NCBI RefSeq assembly: GCF_030811455.1
Contig: NZ_JAUSQU010000001.1
Span: forward strand, 1,984,001-2,048,000
Length of the DNA stretch: 64,000 nucleotides
From: Streptosporangium lutulentum
GTDB taxonomy: Bacteria; Actinomycetota; Actinomycetes; Streptosporangiales; Streptosporangiaceae
Reading direction: 5' to 3'
In this document: piece by piece, positions 24,738 to 33,768 of the stretch
Numbering within the stretch: the stretch's first letter is position 1
How the letters are laid out: every line of letters begins with the position of its first letter
Made by a program: the position numbers and the translations under genes
The notes under the pieces: model-generated
Seen by the model: only the letters and a program-made list of their open reading frames with translations
The model's database searches: none
Told to the model about the DNA's origin: nothing

Positions 24738-26018
24738 GTGATGATTCCGCGGCCACGTGAACTGGCCGTACTCGGGGGCTCCGTGCCGTTCCAGGACGAT
24801 CTCCTGCGGCACCGCCCCGACGACCCCTCGCTCGGCACGGAGGGATACCGGATCGAGGTCACGGCCTCGGCCGCCGAGGTGACCGCCGGAGGTCCTGCCG
24901 GCAGGTTCTACGCCCTGCGGACGCTGGAGCAGCTCGGGCCCGCCGTGCCGTACGGGGTCATCGAGGACTCACCGAGGTTCGCCTGGCGCGGCGTCATGCT
25001 CGACGTCGCCAGGCACTTCATGCCCAAGGACTTCGTGCTCCGCCTGATCGACCTCCTCGCGCTGCACAAGCTCAACGTCCTGCACCTGCACCTGACCGAC
25101 GACCAGGGCTGGCGCCTGGAGATCAAGGGTTACCCCCGGCTCACCGAGGTCAGCGGCGACTTCTACACCCACGAGGACATCCGCGAGATCGTCTCCTACG
25201 CGGCCGACCGGTTCGTGACCGTCGTTCCCGAGATCGAGATGCCGGGCCACACCCAGGCCGCCGTCGCCGCCTACCCCCGGCTCGGCAACCAGCCGTCCAG
25301 GCAGGTCGAGGTCTGGGACCGGTGGGGGGTCAGCGAGCACGTGCTCAACCTGGACGAGGCCACGCTCCGGTTCTGCACGGACGTGCTCGACGAGGTGGTG
25401 GACCTCTTCCCTGGGGAGTACGTCCACGTCGGCGGCGACGAGTGCCCCTCGGTGGAGTGGGAACGCAGCGAGACCGCCCGGCGGCGCCTGCGCGAGCTCG
25501 GCCTGCCGGGGGCCGGGGCCGCGCGGGCCTGGTTCACCGGCAGGATGGCGGCCCACCTCGCCGAGCGGGGACGCCGCCTCGTCTACTGGTACGAGAAATC
25601 CGACGGGACGCCCGGAACGACCGCGATGACCTGGCTGGACGAGGAGAGCGGTCCGCGTGCCGCGGCCGAGGGCCTGGACGTGGTGCTCACGCCGCACCGC
25701 CGCACCTACCTCGACTATCCGTCCGACGAACCGGGCCCGCAGGGGTTCGCGCTGACCCTCGCCGACACCTACGGCTTCGAGGCGCCCGAGACGCCCGACG
25801 GGGCGAGCGGCCGGATCCTCGGGGCGCAGTGCCAGCTCTGGACGGAGTACATGCCCACGCCCGAGCGGGTGGAGTACATGGCCTTTCCCCGCCTGTGCGC
25901 CTTCGCCGAGGTCGCGTGGGGCACGGCCGGCGACTACCCGGACTTTCTCCGGCGGCTCGAGGCGCACCTCGCCCGCCTCGCGGATCGAGGCGTCAACGTC
26001 GGCCCGCTCAACCCATAG
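24738..26018 (+). CDS. Beta-N-acetylhexosaminidase, GH20
   Basis: A 426-aa enzyme without signal peptide, so intracellular. It starts GTG 24738 or ATG 24741. An N-terminal GH20b-like domain (about 1-80) precedes the barrel: FAWRGVMLDVARHFMPKDF, NVLHLHLTDDQGWR, VPEIEMPGHTQAA, and the catalytic pair Asp234-Glu235 in HVGGDECPS. GH20 enzymes act by substrate-assisted catalysis and release terminal GlcNAc or GalNAc. As the last gene after the importer, it would split imported chitobiose-like sugars to GlcNAc. The length is shorter than exported GH20 proteins (about 500-550 aa). Confidence 0.93.
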   Translation: MMIPRPRELAVLGGSVPFQDDLLRHRPDDPSLGTEGYRIEVTASAAEVTAGGPAGRFYALRTLEQLGPAVPYGVIEDSPRFAWRGVMLDVARHFMPKDFVLRLIDLLALHKLNVLHLHLTDDQGWRLEIKGYPRLTEVSGDFYTHEDIREIVSYAADRFVTVVPEIEMPGHTQAAVAAYPRLGNQPSRQVEVWDRWGVSEHVLNLDEATLRFCTDVLDEVVDLFPGEYVHVGGDECPSVEWERSETARRRLRELGLPGAGAARAWFTGRMAAHLAERGRRLVYWYEKSDGTPGTTAMTWLDEESGPRAAAEGLDVVLTPHRRTYLDYPSDEPGPQGFALTLADTYGFEAPETPDGASGRILGAQCQLWTEYMPTPERVEYMAFPRLCAFAEVAWGTAGDYPDFLRRLEAHLARLADRGVNVGPLNP

Positions 26019-26053
26019 GACTCGGGGACCCCTCACCCTGAAAGGAAAGGCCG

Positions 26054-27454
26054 TTGTTCAAGAAGCTGTTATGGGGCGGGCTGGTGGCCGCGCTGCTGGC
26101 CGCACTGGCCGTGGTCACCCCCGCCAGCGCCGCGCAGTCTCTGCGGCTGCAGTACAGGACGAGCGCCACCGGCGCCACCGCCGACCAGGTCGAACCATGG
26201 TTCAACCTGGTCAACTCCGGCACGACGGCCGTGCCGCTGAGCGGTGTGAAGATCCGCTACTACTTCAAGGCCGACTCCGCCGCGCAGCAGTACCGTTTCG
26301 CCTGCTCCTGGGCGGTCGTCTCCTGCTCCACGGTGACCGGCGTCTTCGGCACCCTCTCACCCGGCACGGCCACCGCCGACCGCTACCTGGAGGTGGGCTT
26401 CACCACCGGCACGCTCGCGGCCGGCGCCTCCACCGGCGATCTCCAGCTTCGTTTCCACCGGGCGGACTGGCAGAGGCTGACCCAGAGCGACGACTACTCC
26501 TTCGGCGCAGCCCGGACCGCGTACGGCGACTGGGACAAGGTCGCCGTCTACACCGGTGGCAGCCTCGCGTGGGGCACACCGCCCGCGGGCGGAACGGGCC
26601 CGTCGCCCACCCCGACCCCGACCGTCCCGCCCACCAACCCCGGCGGTGACGGCGTGGTCTTCGACGACTTCGCCTACACCGGCTCGGCCGACCCGACCAT
26701 CGCCGCGCACAACTGGACGGTCCGCACCAACAGCGGCGGCCCCGGCGTGCCCGGTGCGAGCTGGCCGGCGTCCAACGTCACCTTCCCCACGATCGGCACC
26801 GGCAACAAGGCCCTGCAGCTCCGGGCTGCCACCGACGGAACCACCGGCGGGACCTCGCAGTCGGAGTTCCTCAACCAGCGCAAGTTCTTCGAGGGCACCT
26901 ACGCCGCCCGGGTGAAGTTCTCCGACGCACCGGAGAGCGGCCCCGACGGTGACAACATCGTGCAGACCTTCTTCACGATCACCCCGCTCGCCGCCGACCT
27001 CGACCCCGACTACAGCGAGCAGGACTTCGAGTATCTGCCCAACGGCGGCTGGGGCGCCCAGGGTCCGATCATGTACGCCACCACCTGGGAGACCTACCGC
27101 AACGAGCCCTGGCTGGCGGTCAACGTCCACACCGAGCGGACCGTCAGCTACAACGGCTGGCACGACCTGGTGTTGCAGGTCTCCGGAGGGAACGTCAAGT
27201 ACTACATCGACGGCGTCCTCTTCGCCCAGCACGGCGACATCTACTATCCCGAGACGCCGCAGTCGGTGAACTTCAACCTGTGGTTCATCGGCGGCGGGCT
27301 CGTCGGCAGCTCGACCCCGCGGGCCTACACCCAGCAGGTCGACTGGTTCTACTTCACCAAGAACGAGGTGGTCGCTCCGGCCGAGGTCGTCAACCGGGTG
27401 AACGGCTACCGCACGACCGCCACAACCTGGAAGGACACCGTTCCCAACCCCTGA
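26054..27454 (+). CDS. Secreted protein with CBM3 and GH16-like domain
   Basis: A 466-aa exported protein starting TTG 26054 (AAAGGA upstream); the signal peptide MFKKLLWGGL...ASAA supports that start. Residues about 28-180 are a family 3 cellulose-binding module (QYRTSATGATADQVEPWF, LSGVKIRYYF). A Pro/Thr linker (about 183-198) leads to a jelly-roll domain with EQDFE at 322-326, matching the GH16 ExDxxE motif (nucleophile Glu322, acid Glu326). GH16 enzymes cut beta-1,3/1,4-glucans and similar polymers. It starts 35 bases after GH20 and may be co-transcribed. Confidence 0.83.
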   Translation: MFKKLLWGGLVAALLAALAVVTPASAAQSLRLQYRTSATGATADQVEPWFNLVNSGTTAVPLSGVKIRYYFKADSAAQQYRFACSWAVVSCSTVTGVFGTLSPGTATADRYLEVGFTTGTLAAGASTGDLQLRFHRADWQRLTQSDDYSFGAARTAYGDWDKVAVYTGGSLAWGTPPAGGTGPSPTPTPTVPPTNPGGDGVVFDDFAYTGSADPTIAAHNWTVRTNSGGPGVPGASWPASNVTFPTIGTGNKALQLRAATDGTTGGTSQSEFLNQRKFFEGTYAARVKFSDAPESGPDGDNIVQTFFTITPLAADLDPDYSEQDFEYLPNGGWGAQGPIMYATTWETYRNEPWLAVNVHTERTVSYNGWHDLVLQVSGGNVKYYIDGVLFAQHGDIYYPETPQSVNFNLWFIGGGLVGSSTPRAYTQQVDWFYFTKNEVVAPAEVVNRVNGYRTTATTWKDTVPNP

Positions 27455-27468
27455 CGGACACCTGACGG

Positions 27469-27505
27469 CAAGGCGCCATCGCAAGGAGGCTGCGATGGCG
27501 CCTTG
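27469..27505. terminator. Bidirectional hairpin terminator (15-bp stem)
   Basis: Perfect arms CAAGGCGCCATCGCA (27469-27483) and TGCGATGGCGCCTTG (27491-27505), loop AGGAGGC, between the convergent CBM3-GH16 and GH127 genes. Confidence 0.9.
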
Positions 27506-27516
27506 ACGCCAATATG

Positions 27517-29385
27517 TCACACGCGCCGGTCGGCCGCGGGCAGCCAGACGCGCATGGTGGCGGGGCCCCGGTTGCCCCAGCGGTGGTACGGCACGAGCCT
27601 CAGGGTTTCGGGGGAGGCGGGCTGTCCGGAGGGGTCCGGATCGCCGTCCGGCCGCTCCGCCGGCTGCTCCGCCGGTTGCGCCGGGATGTAGGGCCAGGTG
27701 TCCGTCTCCGGGGAGATGCGCGTGCTCCTGACGTCGAGCTCGACGACGCCGTCGACGAGGTGCTCGACCGGGGGCGACATCCGCGCCTCGACGAGGGCGA
27801 GCTCGGGGACGTCCCCCACGGACTCGGCGCAGTAGACGACCGGGCCGCGTTCGACGGCCGCGCAGCCGCGCAACGCGTCCACCCGGTTGTCGGGGAAGGT
27901 CCACCGCGGCGTCACCGGCAGGTCGAGACGGATCTCGTCGCCCACCTGCCAGTCTCCCTCGGCGACCGCGTAGCCCGCCGGCGCCGGACGGTCGGTCCCG
28001 CCGTAGGAGATCCGCGCGCCGGAGGCCCACGCCGGAACCCGCAGGGAGATCCGTGCGGGCCTGGCCTCCAGTACGCGGACGGTCACCGCGCCCGACCACG
28101 GATAACCGGTCTCGACCCGCAGCGCGAGACCGTCGTGGCGGATCTCCCCGGGGGTGTGGTGGTGGATCTGCACGCCGGAGGCGTCCGAGGTGGCGAGGTA
28201 GGCGGCCAGCGAGGCGTACGTGCGGGCGATGTTGTTGGGGCAGCACGACACGGTGAACCACGGTGAGCGAAGGTCGCCCTCCACCCCCTGATTGATGCCC
28301 TCCGAGGGGGTGGCGGGCACCCGGACGTGCAGCGGGTTGGCGTAGAAGAACGAGCGGCCGTCGAGGGCGGGGGAGGTGGCCAGGACGTTGAACAGGGTCC
28401 GCTCGGCGAGGTCGGCGTAGCGCACGTCGCCGGTGGCCAGGAGCAGCCGCTGGGCGAGCATGACGGAGCCGACCCCGGCGCAGGTCTCGGCGTAGGCGCG
28501 GTCCGGGGGCAGCTCGAAATCCTCGCCGAAGGCCTCGTCGGCGTGATGAGAGCCCATGCCGCCGGTCAGGTGAACCCGCCGGGCGACGGTGCGGTCCCAC
28601 TGCGCCTCGATCGCCGCCAGCAGCTCGGTGTCCCCGGTCTCCACGGCCACGTCGACCGCGCCGCAGGCGAGATACGTGGCGCGTACGGCGTGGCCGCGGA
28701 ACACCTCCGCCTTCCGTACGGGCAGGTCGTCCTGGAAGTAGGCGCGGCCGAACGCGATGTCGGCCAGCGCCGGAGCCCCGCGCCGCTCGACGAACCGGCG
28801 GGCCATCTCCAGGTAGCGCTCGACGCCGGTCGCCCGGTACAGCTCGACCAGCGCCATCTCCACCACGGGATGGCCGCACGTTTCGGAGGTGTCCATGAAG
28901 CGCCGGCAGACGTGGTCGGCCGCCCGCCGGGCGACGGTGGTCAGCTCGTCCTCTCCGTGCATGCGAAGCCGTGCGACGCCGGCCTGGATCAGGTGGCCGT
29001 AGCAGTAGAGCTCGTGGCCCCACTCGAAGTCGGTGTAGCGGTCGTCGTGCCAGCGGGTGTTGAGGTAGCCGTCCTCCTCCTGAGCCCGGGCCACGGTCGC
29101 GGCCAGTTCCGGCAGGCCCGGATGGTCCGCCCAGGCCATCGCCTCCAGCAGCTTGTAGATCTCCGAGTCGCTGAACTCCCGGCCCTGCCGGGGCCGTGCC
29201 GGATTTTTGTTGAGTTCGCGGAAGTTGCCGATCCAGCCGTCCCGCTCCATCCATTCCCGGCAGTGGTCGATGATGACCTCGCGGCTGAGCGCGACGCGGT
29301 CGCCCCAGAAGCCGGGTGCCGGCCGTACCGAATCAAGGCCCAGGGGGGACAGCACGCCCGAGGAGGGCAGGACGGGACTAGCCAC
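27517..29385 (-). CDS. Beta-L-arabinofuranosidase, GH127 (DUF1680)
   Basis: A 622-aa cytoplasmic enzyme from GTG 29385 (AGGAG upstream). The family key residues can be placed against HypBA1: Glu284 (acid/base, DEAFGEDF), Glu300 and Cys302 (AETC) and Cys381-Cys382 (SCCPNN), the zinc-held cysteine nucleophile set. An (alpha/alpha)6 barrel forms the first two thirds, beta-sandwiches the rest. GH127 releases beta-L-arabinofuranose, found in plant extensin glycans. It is the last gene of a binding protein, two permeases and hydrolase operon, so the sugar is probably imported as a small oligosaccharide. Confidence 0.93.
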   Translation of the reverse strand: MASPVLPSSGVLSPLGLDSVRPAPGFWGDRVALSREVIIDHCREWMERDGWIGNFRELNKNPARPRQGREFSDSEIYKLLEAMAWADHPGLPELAATVARAQEEDGYLNTRWHDDRYTDFEWGHELYCYGHLIQAGVARLRMHGEDELTTVARRAADHVCRRFMDTSETCGHPVVEMALVELYRATGVERYLEMARRFVERRGAPALADIAFGRAYFQDDLPVRKAEVFRGHAVRATYLACGAVDVAVETGDTELLAAIEAQWDRTVARRVHLTGGMGSHHADEAFGEDFELPPDRAYAETCAGVGSVMLAQRLLLATGDVRYADLAERTLFNVLATSPALDGRSFFYANPLHVRVPATPSEGINQGVEGDLRSPWFTVSCCPNNIARTYASLAAYLATSDASGVQIHHHTPGEIRHDGLALRVETGYPWSGAVTVRVLEARPARISLRVPAWASGARISYGGTDRPAPAGYAVAEGDWQVGDEIRLDLPVTPRWTFPDNRVDALRGCAAVERGPVVYCAESVGDVPELALVEARMSPPVEHLVDGVVELDVRSTRISPETDTWPYIPAQPAEQPAERPDGDPDPSGQPASPETLRLVPYHRWGNRGPATMRVWLPAADRRV

Positions 29386-30145
29386 GCAAGGCTCCTGACA
29401 TGAATCCGCGCACGTAGTGGCGCTGAAGGACGATGAAGAGGATCAGGCAGGGTACGGCCATGACCATGACCCCCGCCTGCAACATGCCGTAGTCGATGGC
29501 GCCGAAAGTGCGCTGCGTCATGCTGACCACGGCCACCGGGAGGGTGAAGCTCTCGCCGTCGTTGAGCAGGATGAGCGGCGCGAAGAAATCGTTCCAGGAG
29601 GCGAGGAAGGCGAACAGTCCGACGGTGATCAGGGCGGGCCGCACCGCTTGGAGCAGGATGCGGACGAAGGCGCGGAAAGTGCCGCAGCCGTCGACGAGGG
29701 CGGCCTCCTCCAGCTCGCGCGGGATCGCCTCGAAGGCGTTGCGCATCATGAACAGCGCGAACGGGAGCTGGAACATCACGAAGACGAGGGAGAGGCCGAC
29801 CAGGGAGTTCTGCAGGCCGATGTAGCCGAGCAGGACGTAGAGCGGGATCAGGATGGTCGCATAGGGCACCATCAGGATCGCCAGCGTGACGAGGAAGAGC
29901 AGGTTCTTGCCGGGGAAGTCGAAACGGGCGAAGGCGTAGCCGCCGAGGGCGGAGACGATGAGCGTGCCGGTGACGGTCATCACCGACACCAGCACGCTGT
30001 TGGTCAGGTAGGTGCCGACGCCCTCGCCGAACCGGGCCATCTCGGCGTAGTTTTCCAGACCTCCGTCGAAGGAGGACCAGCCGCTCCACAGCAGCGGGAA
30101 AAGGAAGAGTACGGCCAAGGCCGACAGGGTGGTGTAGTACCTCAA
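29378..30145 (-). CDS. Carbohydrate ABC transporter permease (MalG-like)
   Basis: A 255-aa membrane protein. The start is TTG 30145, with AGGAGG five bases upstream, overlapping the stop of the preceding permease (TTGA). EAA loop: RELEEAALVDGCGTFRAFVR. The C-terminus YVRGFMSGALRG is the MalG-class end. Its end overlaps the GH127 start by eight bases, so translation is coupled. Substrate inferred as beta-arabinofuranosyl oligosaccharide from the hydrolase. Confidence 0.92.
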   Translation of the reverse strand: MRYYTTLSALAVLFLFPLLWSGWSSFDGGLENYAEMARFGEGVGTYLTNSVLVSVMTVTGTLIVSALGGYAFARFDFPGKNLLFLVTLAILMVPYATILIPLYVLLGYIGLQNSLVGLSLVFVMFQLPFALFMMRNAFEAIPRELEEAALVDGCGTFRAFVRILLQAVRPALITVGLFAFLASWNDFFAPLILLNDGESFTLPVAVVSMTQRTFGAIDYGMLQAGVMVMAVPCLILFIVLQRHYVRGFMSGALRG

Positions 30146-31071
30146 TTCGACCTCCTGAGCACGCGCATCTGCAGGACGTTGAGCGCCACCAGCGCGAGCA
30201 GCAGCACGACCGAGAGCGCGGCGGCGCCACCGAGGTCGAAGCGGGTGAACGCGTCGCGGTAGATGACCATGACCATGGAGACGGTGCTGTTGTCCGGGCC
30301 GCCGTTGGTGAAGATGAAGAACTGGTCGAAGGCGAGGAGCGAGCCGGTGATGCTGAGGATGAGCATCAGCGCGATCGTGGGTCGCAGGAGCGGCAACGTG
30401 ATCCTGGTGAAGATCTGCCACCGGTTGGCGCCGTCGCTCCTGGCCGCCTCGTAGACCTCCAGGGGGATCGCCTGCAGTCCTGTGAGCAGGATGAGCATGT
30501 TGAACCCCGCGAACCGCCAGAGCACCAGCGTGATCGTGGAGAACAGCGCCATGTTCGGGGTGCCGGTCCACTTCACCGGCTCGTCGATGATCCCCAGGGC
30601 TTGCAGGATCGGGTCGATCGGCCCGAAGTCGTTGTTCAGCATGCCGTAGAAGAGCAGCGCCGCCGAGGCGAAGCCGACCGCGCCGGGCAGGAAGAACGCC
30701 GTGCGGAAGAAGCCGATCCCCGGCCTGCGCTCCTGCACCAGCAGGGCCAGGCCGAGCGCCACCGCGGACAGCAGGATCGTGGTGATCACGGTGTACTTCA
30801 GCGTGAAGTACACCGCGTCGAGGAACAGGGGATTGTCGGCGATCTTGGCGTAGTTGTCCGGGGCGTTGAAGCGCGCCTGGCCGAGCAGGGGCCAGCGGTT
30901 CAGCGACATCCAGCCGATGAGCACCAGCGGCGCCAGGAAGAGCACGCCCACGATCAGTGCGGTGGGGGCGGCGTAGAGCCAGCCCTGGGCGCCCCGGGAC
31001 CGCCACCAGGAGGGCGGTGCCGGCCTGGTCGCCCGCACCGCCTGCCCGTCACGCTTTGTGATCACGGTCAT
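30142..31071 (-). CDS. Carbohydrate ABC transporter permease (MalF-like)
   Basis: A 309-aa membrane protein with six hydrophobic segments after a ~30-residue cytoplasmic leader, and EAA loop PLEVYEAARSDGANRWQIF. ATG 31071 overlaps the TGA of the binding-protein gene by four bases. Partner of the permease at 29378-30145 in the GH127 operon. No ATPase gene is present in the operon. Confidence 0.92.
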   Translation of the reverse strand: MTVITKRDGQAVRATRPAPPSWWRSRGAQGWLYAAPTALIVGVLFLAPLVLIGWMSLNRWPLLGQARFNAPDNYAKIADNPLFLDAVYFTLKYTVITTILLSAVALGLALLVQERRPGIGFFRTAFFLPGAVGFASAALLFYGMLNNDFGPIDPILQALGIIDEPVKWTGTPNMALFSTITLVLWRFAGFNMLILLTGLQAIPLEVYEAARSDGANRWQIFTRITLPLLRPTIALMLILSITGSLLAFDQFFIFTNGGPDNSTVSMVMVIYRDAFTRFDLGGAAALSVVLLLALVALNVLQMRVLRRSN

Positions 31072-32366
31072 TGCTGCAGGGACTTGGTGATGTCGGTGTT
31101 GAGCTGGGCGGCCTTGGCCGGGTCACCGAACACGGCCTCACGTGCCAGGCGCAGCCACGGCCCCTGCGGGTCGTTGTAGGTCTGGCCGAAGCGCAGCGCG
31201 TACGGCGTCTGTCCCTTGGCCACCAGCGAGTTGATCATTACCACGCGGGGGTCCTCGGCGGAGTACTTGTTGTTGGACAGGTCGGTGCGGGCGACCACGT
31301 CCTTGTTCTTGGCCATGACCTCGACCTGGGCCTCGTCGGAGACCGTCCAGGACAGGAACTCCCAGGCCGCGTCGGCGTTCTCGGTGGTCGAGGAGATGCC
31401 GACGGAGTCGCCGCCCACGAACGTGGACTCACCCCCGTCGGGACCGGCGATCGGCGCGACACCGATCTTCATGTCCTTGGGCATCAGGCCGAGCGTGGTC
31501 GAGGGCATCGGCATGACGCCGATCTCGCCCTTGGGGAAGAATCCAGTCCAGGTCGGGCCCTGCTCCTCCTTGGTCGTCGCGCCGGTGACGCCCTTGGCGT
31601 ACAGGTCCTTGTAGATGTTGAACACGTCCGTCATCGCGGGCTGGTCGTTGAGGGAGGTCGTGCCCTCGGCGTCCATGACCTGCGCGCCCGAGGCCCACAC
31701 CGAGGGCCAGAAGGTGAACACGTAGCAGCCGCCGCAGTTGCCGCCGAAGAACGTGCCGCTGACCTTGCCGTCCTTGCCCAGCTTCTCGTCCACGACGGTG
31801 GCCTGCTCGGCGAACTCCTTCAGCGTCGTCGGGCCCTTCTCCGGGTCCAGCCCGGCCTTCTCGTACAGGTCCTTGTTCCAGAACCAGACCGACAGGTCCA
31901 GGGTGTGCGGGAGCGTGTACTGCCGGCCCTCCATGGTGCCCAGCTTCATGTGCGAGGGCGCCAGGCTGTCCTTGTACGGCAGGGCGCCGACCCTGTCGGT
32001 GATGTCCAGGAACAGGCCCTGCGAGGTGTAGTTGGGAACGAAGATCACGTCGGAGGCGAAGATGTCGGGCAGCTGCTTGGCGCCCGCGGCCGCCGCGATG
32101 CGCGGCTGGTAGTTGTCCGTCGGGATGACGGTCATCTTCACCTGGTTCTTGTGGCTCTTGTTATAGGCGGCGACCAGGCGCTCGCTCTGCGCCTGGGTCG
32201 CGGCGCGCGTCCACATGGTGATCGTGACGCCTTCGGCGGACCCGGCGGAGGGCGCGGATCCCGCGGACTGCGGCTCGGTTCCGCCGCAGGCGGCCACGAC
32301 CGCCATGGTCAGCAAGCTCAGCAGCGCGACCCCGGCCCTTCGGCCTCGGGGTGAACGCAGATTCAT
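31068..32366 (-). CDS. Extracellular sugar-binding lipoprotein of the GH127 operon
   Basis: A 432-aa SBP_bac_1 protein starting ATG 32366 (GAGGAG seven bases upstream). The signal peptide has a lipobox VVAAC; the mature part begins with a Ser/Ala-rich linker and has TITMWTRAATQAQSERLVAA, QLPDIFASDVIFVPNY and FLSWTVSDEAQVEVMAK, typical of sugar binders. It is the first gene of the operon and lies downstream of a palindrome likely bound by the divergent LacI protein. Confidence 0.92.
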   Translation of the reverse strand: MNLRSPRGRRAGVALLSLLTMAVVAACGGTEPQSAGSAPSAGSAEGVTITMWTRAATQAQSERLVAAYNKSHKNQVKMTVIPTDNYQPRIAAAAGAKQLPDIFASDVIFVPNYTSQGLFLDITDRVGALPYKDSLAPSHMKLGTMEGRQYTLPHTLDLSVWFWNKDLYEKAGLDPEKGPTTLKEFAEQATVVDEKLGKDGKVSGTFFGGNCGGCYVFTFWPSVWASGAQVMDAEGTTSLNDQPAMTDVFNIYKDLYAKGVTGATTKEEQGPTWTGFFPKGEIGVMPMPSTTLGLMPKDMKIGVAPIAGPDGGESTFVGGDSVGISSTTENADAAWEFLSWTVSDEAQVEVMAKNKDVVARTDLSNNKYSAEDPRVVMINSLVAKGQTPYALRFGQTYNDPQGPWLRLAREAVFGDPAKAAQLNTDITKSLQQ

Positions 32367-32414
32367 GGTGTCTCCTCTCGGCATCCCCCGAGACGCCAGA
32401 AACAAAACTAAAAG

Positions 32415-32426
32415 GTTTTCGGAAAC
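32415..32426. promoter_or_regulatory. Putative LacI-type operator, GH127 operon
   Basis: GTTTTCGGAAAC has the form GTTT-N-CG-N-AAAC, a symmetric LacI-type site in an AT-rich stretch 49 bases upstream of the binding-protein start. The minus strand also shows TTATGTTTC twice just beyond it. The divergent LacI gene starts at 32590. Confidence 0.55.
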
Positions 32427-32589
32427 ATAAGAGAAACATAGGGAGCTGTCAATGGCCTGCGGATACCTTGCTGCAGCGCGAGGACTTGCCTACCGAAGAG
32501 GTGCTGGTTATGGTCTGTGCGACGGCCCGTGGTCGTCATGGGCCTGGAGCAATACGCCGGAGCAATGTGAAAGAAAAGGGTTTCGCTAG

Positions 32590-33612
32590 ATGGTCGATAG
32601 GCGATCGCGTGCGGTGACTATCAGCGACGTGGCCTCGCTCGCCGGGGTGTCCATCGCCACGGTCTCCAAGGCGCTGAACGGCAGGGACAACGTGCGGGCG
32701 GAGACCCGGCAGCGAGTGCTGGAGGCCGCGGAGGAACTCTCCTTCCAGCCCAACGCGCTGGCCAGGGGCCTGCTGTCCGGGCAGACCCGAACCGTCGGGT
32801 TACTCACCAGCGACAGCGTCGGCAGGTTCGGGATCCCGGTGCTCCTCGGCGCCGAGGACGCGTTCGGCGCGGGGGAGATGGCGCTGCTGCTGTGCGACGC
32901 CAGGGGCGACGCCATCCGCGAGCAGCACTACATCCGCACGCTCCTGTCCCGGCGCGTGGACGGTTTGATAGTGGTCGGCGAGAGCACGGACACGCGCTCG
33001 TCCATCAGCCGTGACCTGACCATCCCCGTGGTCTACGCCTACGGGGCGTCCGACGATCCGGGCGACGTCTCGTTCGTTCCCGACGACGTGGGGGGCGCGG
33101 CCCTCGCCGGGCGGCACCTGGTGGCCATGGGACGGCGCAGGATCGCGCACATCACGGGGCCGATGGACTACAAGGCCACGATCGACCGGGCCGAGGGCCT
33201 GGCGGTGGCGCTGGCGGAGACCGGCCTCGTTCAGACCGGAGAGACGCTTCACGGCACGTGGTCGCAGCGCTGGGGCCGGCACGCGGCCGAGATGCTGCTG
33301 ATGGCCGAGCCGGAGGTGGACGCGGTGTTCTGCGGGAGCGACCAGATCGCCGCCGGATTCGTCGAGGTGGCCAGGGAGCGAGGCCGTCGCATCCCCGACG
33401 ACATCGCGGTCGTGGGCTACGACAACTGGGAGATGCTCTCCGCCGAGACGCGGCCGGCGCTGACCACGGTCGACATGAATCTGGAGACGCTCGGCCGCAC
33501 CGCCGCCCAGCACCTGTTCGCCGCCATCGACGGCAGGGCCACGCCGGGCGTCCACCGCATGCCCTGCCGTCTCGTCATCCGCGACTCCACCGCCCCGCGC
33601 GGCTCCTCCTGA
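32590..33612 (+). CDS. LacI family transcriptional regulator of the GH127 operon
   Basis: A 340-aa protein with N-terminal HTH (TISDVASLAGVSIATVSKAL), hinge helix (NALARGLLSGQT) and a periplasmic-binding-like ligand domain ending with VRDST-type sequence (VIRDSTAP). It diverges from the ABC/GH127 operon across 223 bases that hold a GTTTTCGGAAAC palindrome, so local repression relieved by an arabinose-type ligand is likely. Its HTH differs from that of the LacI protein at 45200, in line with different operator words. Confidence 0.93.
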   Translation: MVDRRSRAVTISDVASLAGVSIATVSKALNGRDNVRAETRQRVLEAAEELSFQPNALARGLLSGQTRTVGLLTSDSVGRFGIPVLLGAEDAFGAGEMALLLCDARGDAIREQHYIRTLLSRRVDGLIVVGESTDTRSSISRDLTIPVVYAYGASDDPGDVSFVPDDVGGAALAGRHLVAMGRRRIAHITGPMDYKATIDRAEGLAVALAETGLVQTGETLHGTWSQRWGRHAAEMLLMAEPEVDAVFCGSDQIAAGFVEVARERGRRIPDDIAVVGYDNWEMLSAETRPALTTVDMNLETLGRTAAQHLFAAIDGRATPGVHRMPCRLVIRDSTAPRGSS

Positions 33613-33768
33613 TCCGGCGGATCCCTCGTGGAGCGGCGGGCCTCCCGGCGGCCGGCGCGTCTCCGGCGGAAGGGGGTCGCCGTGGAACCGGCCGAGAACC
33701 GGGCGGATACGGATCAGGGGCGGTCCCCGGCCTTGAGACGTGCGCGCCTGCCCGCCCGCCGGGCGGCT

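Noticed and set aside
26357-29254. 965-codon minus-strand frame across GH16 and GH127.
   Set aside because: It runs antisense through GH16 and out of frame through GH127; both real genes have clear catalytic motifs.
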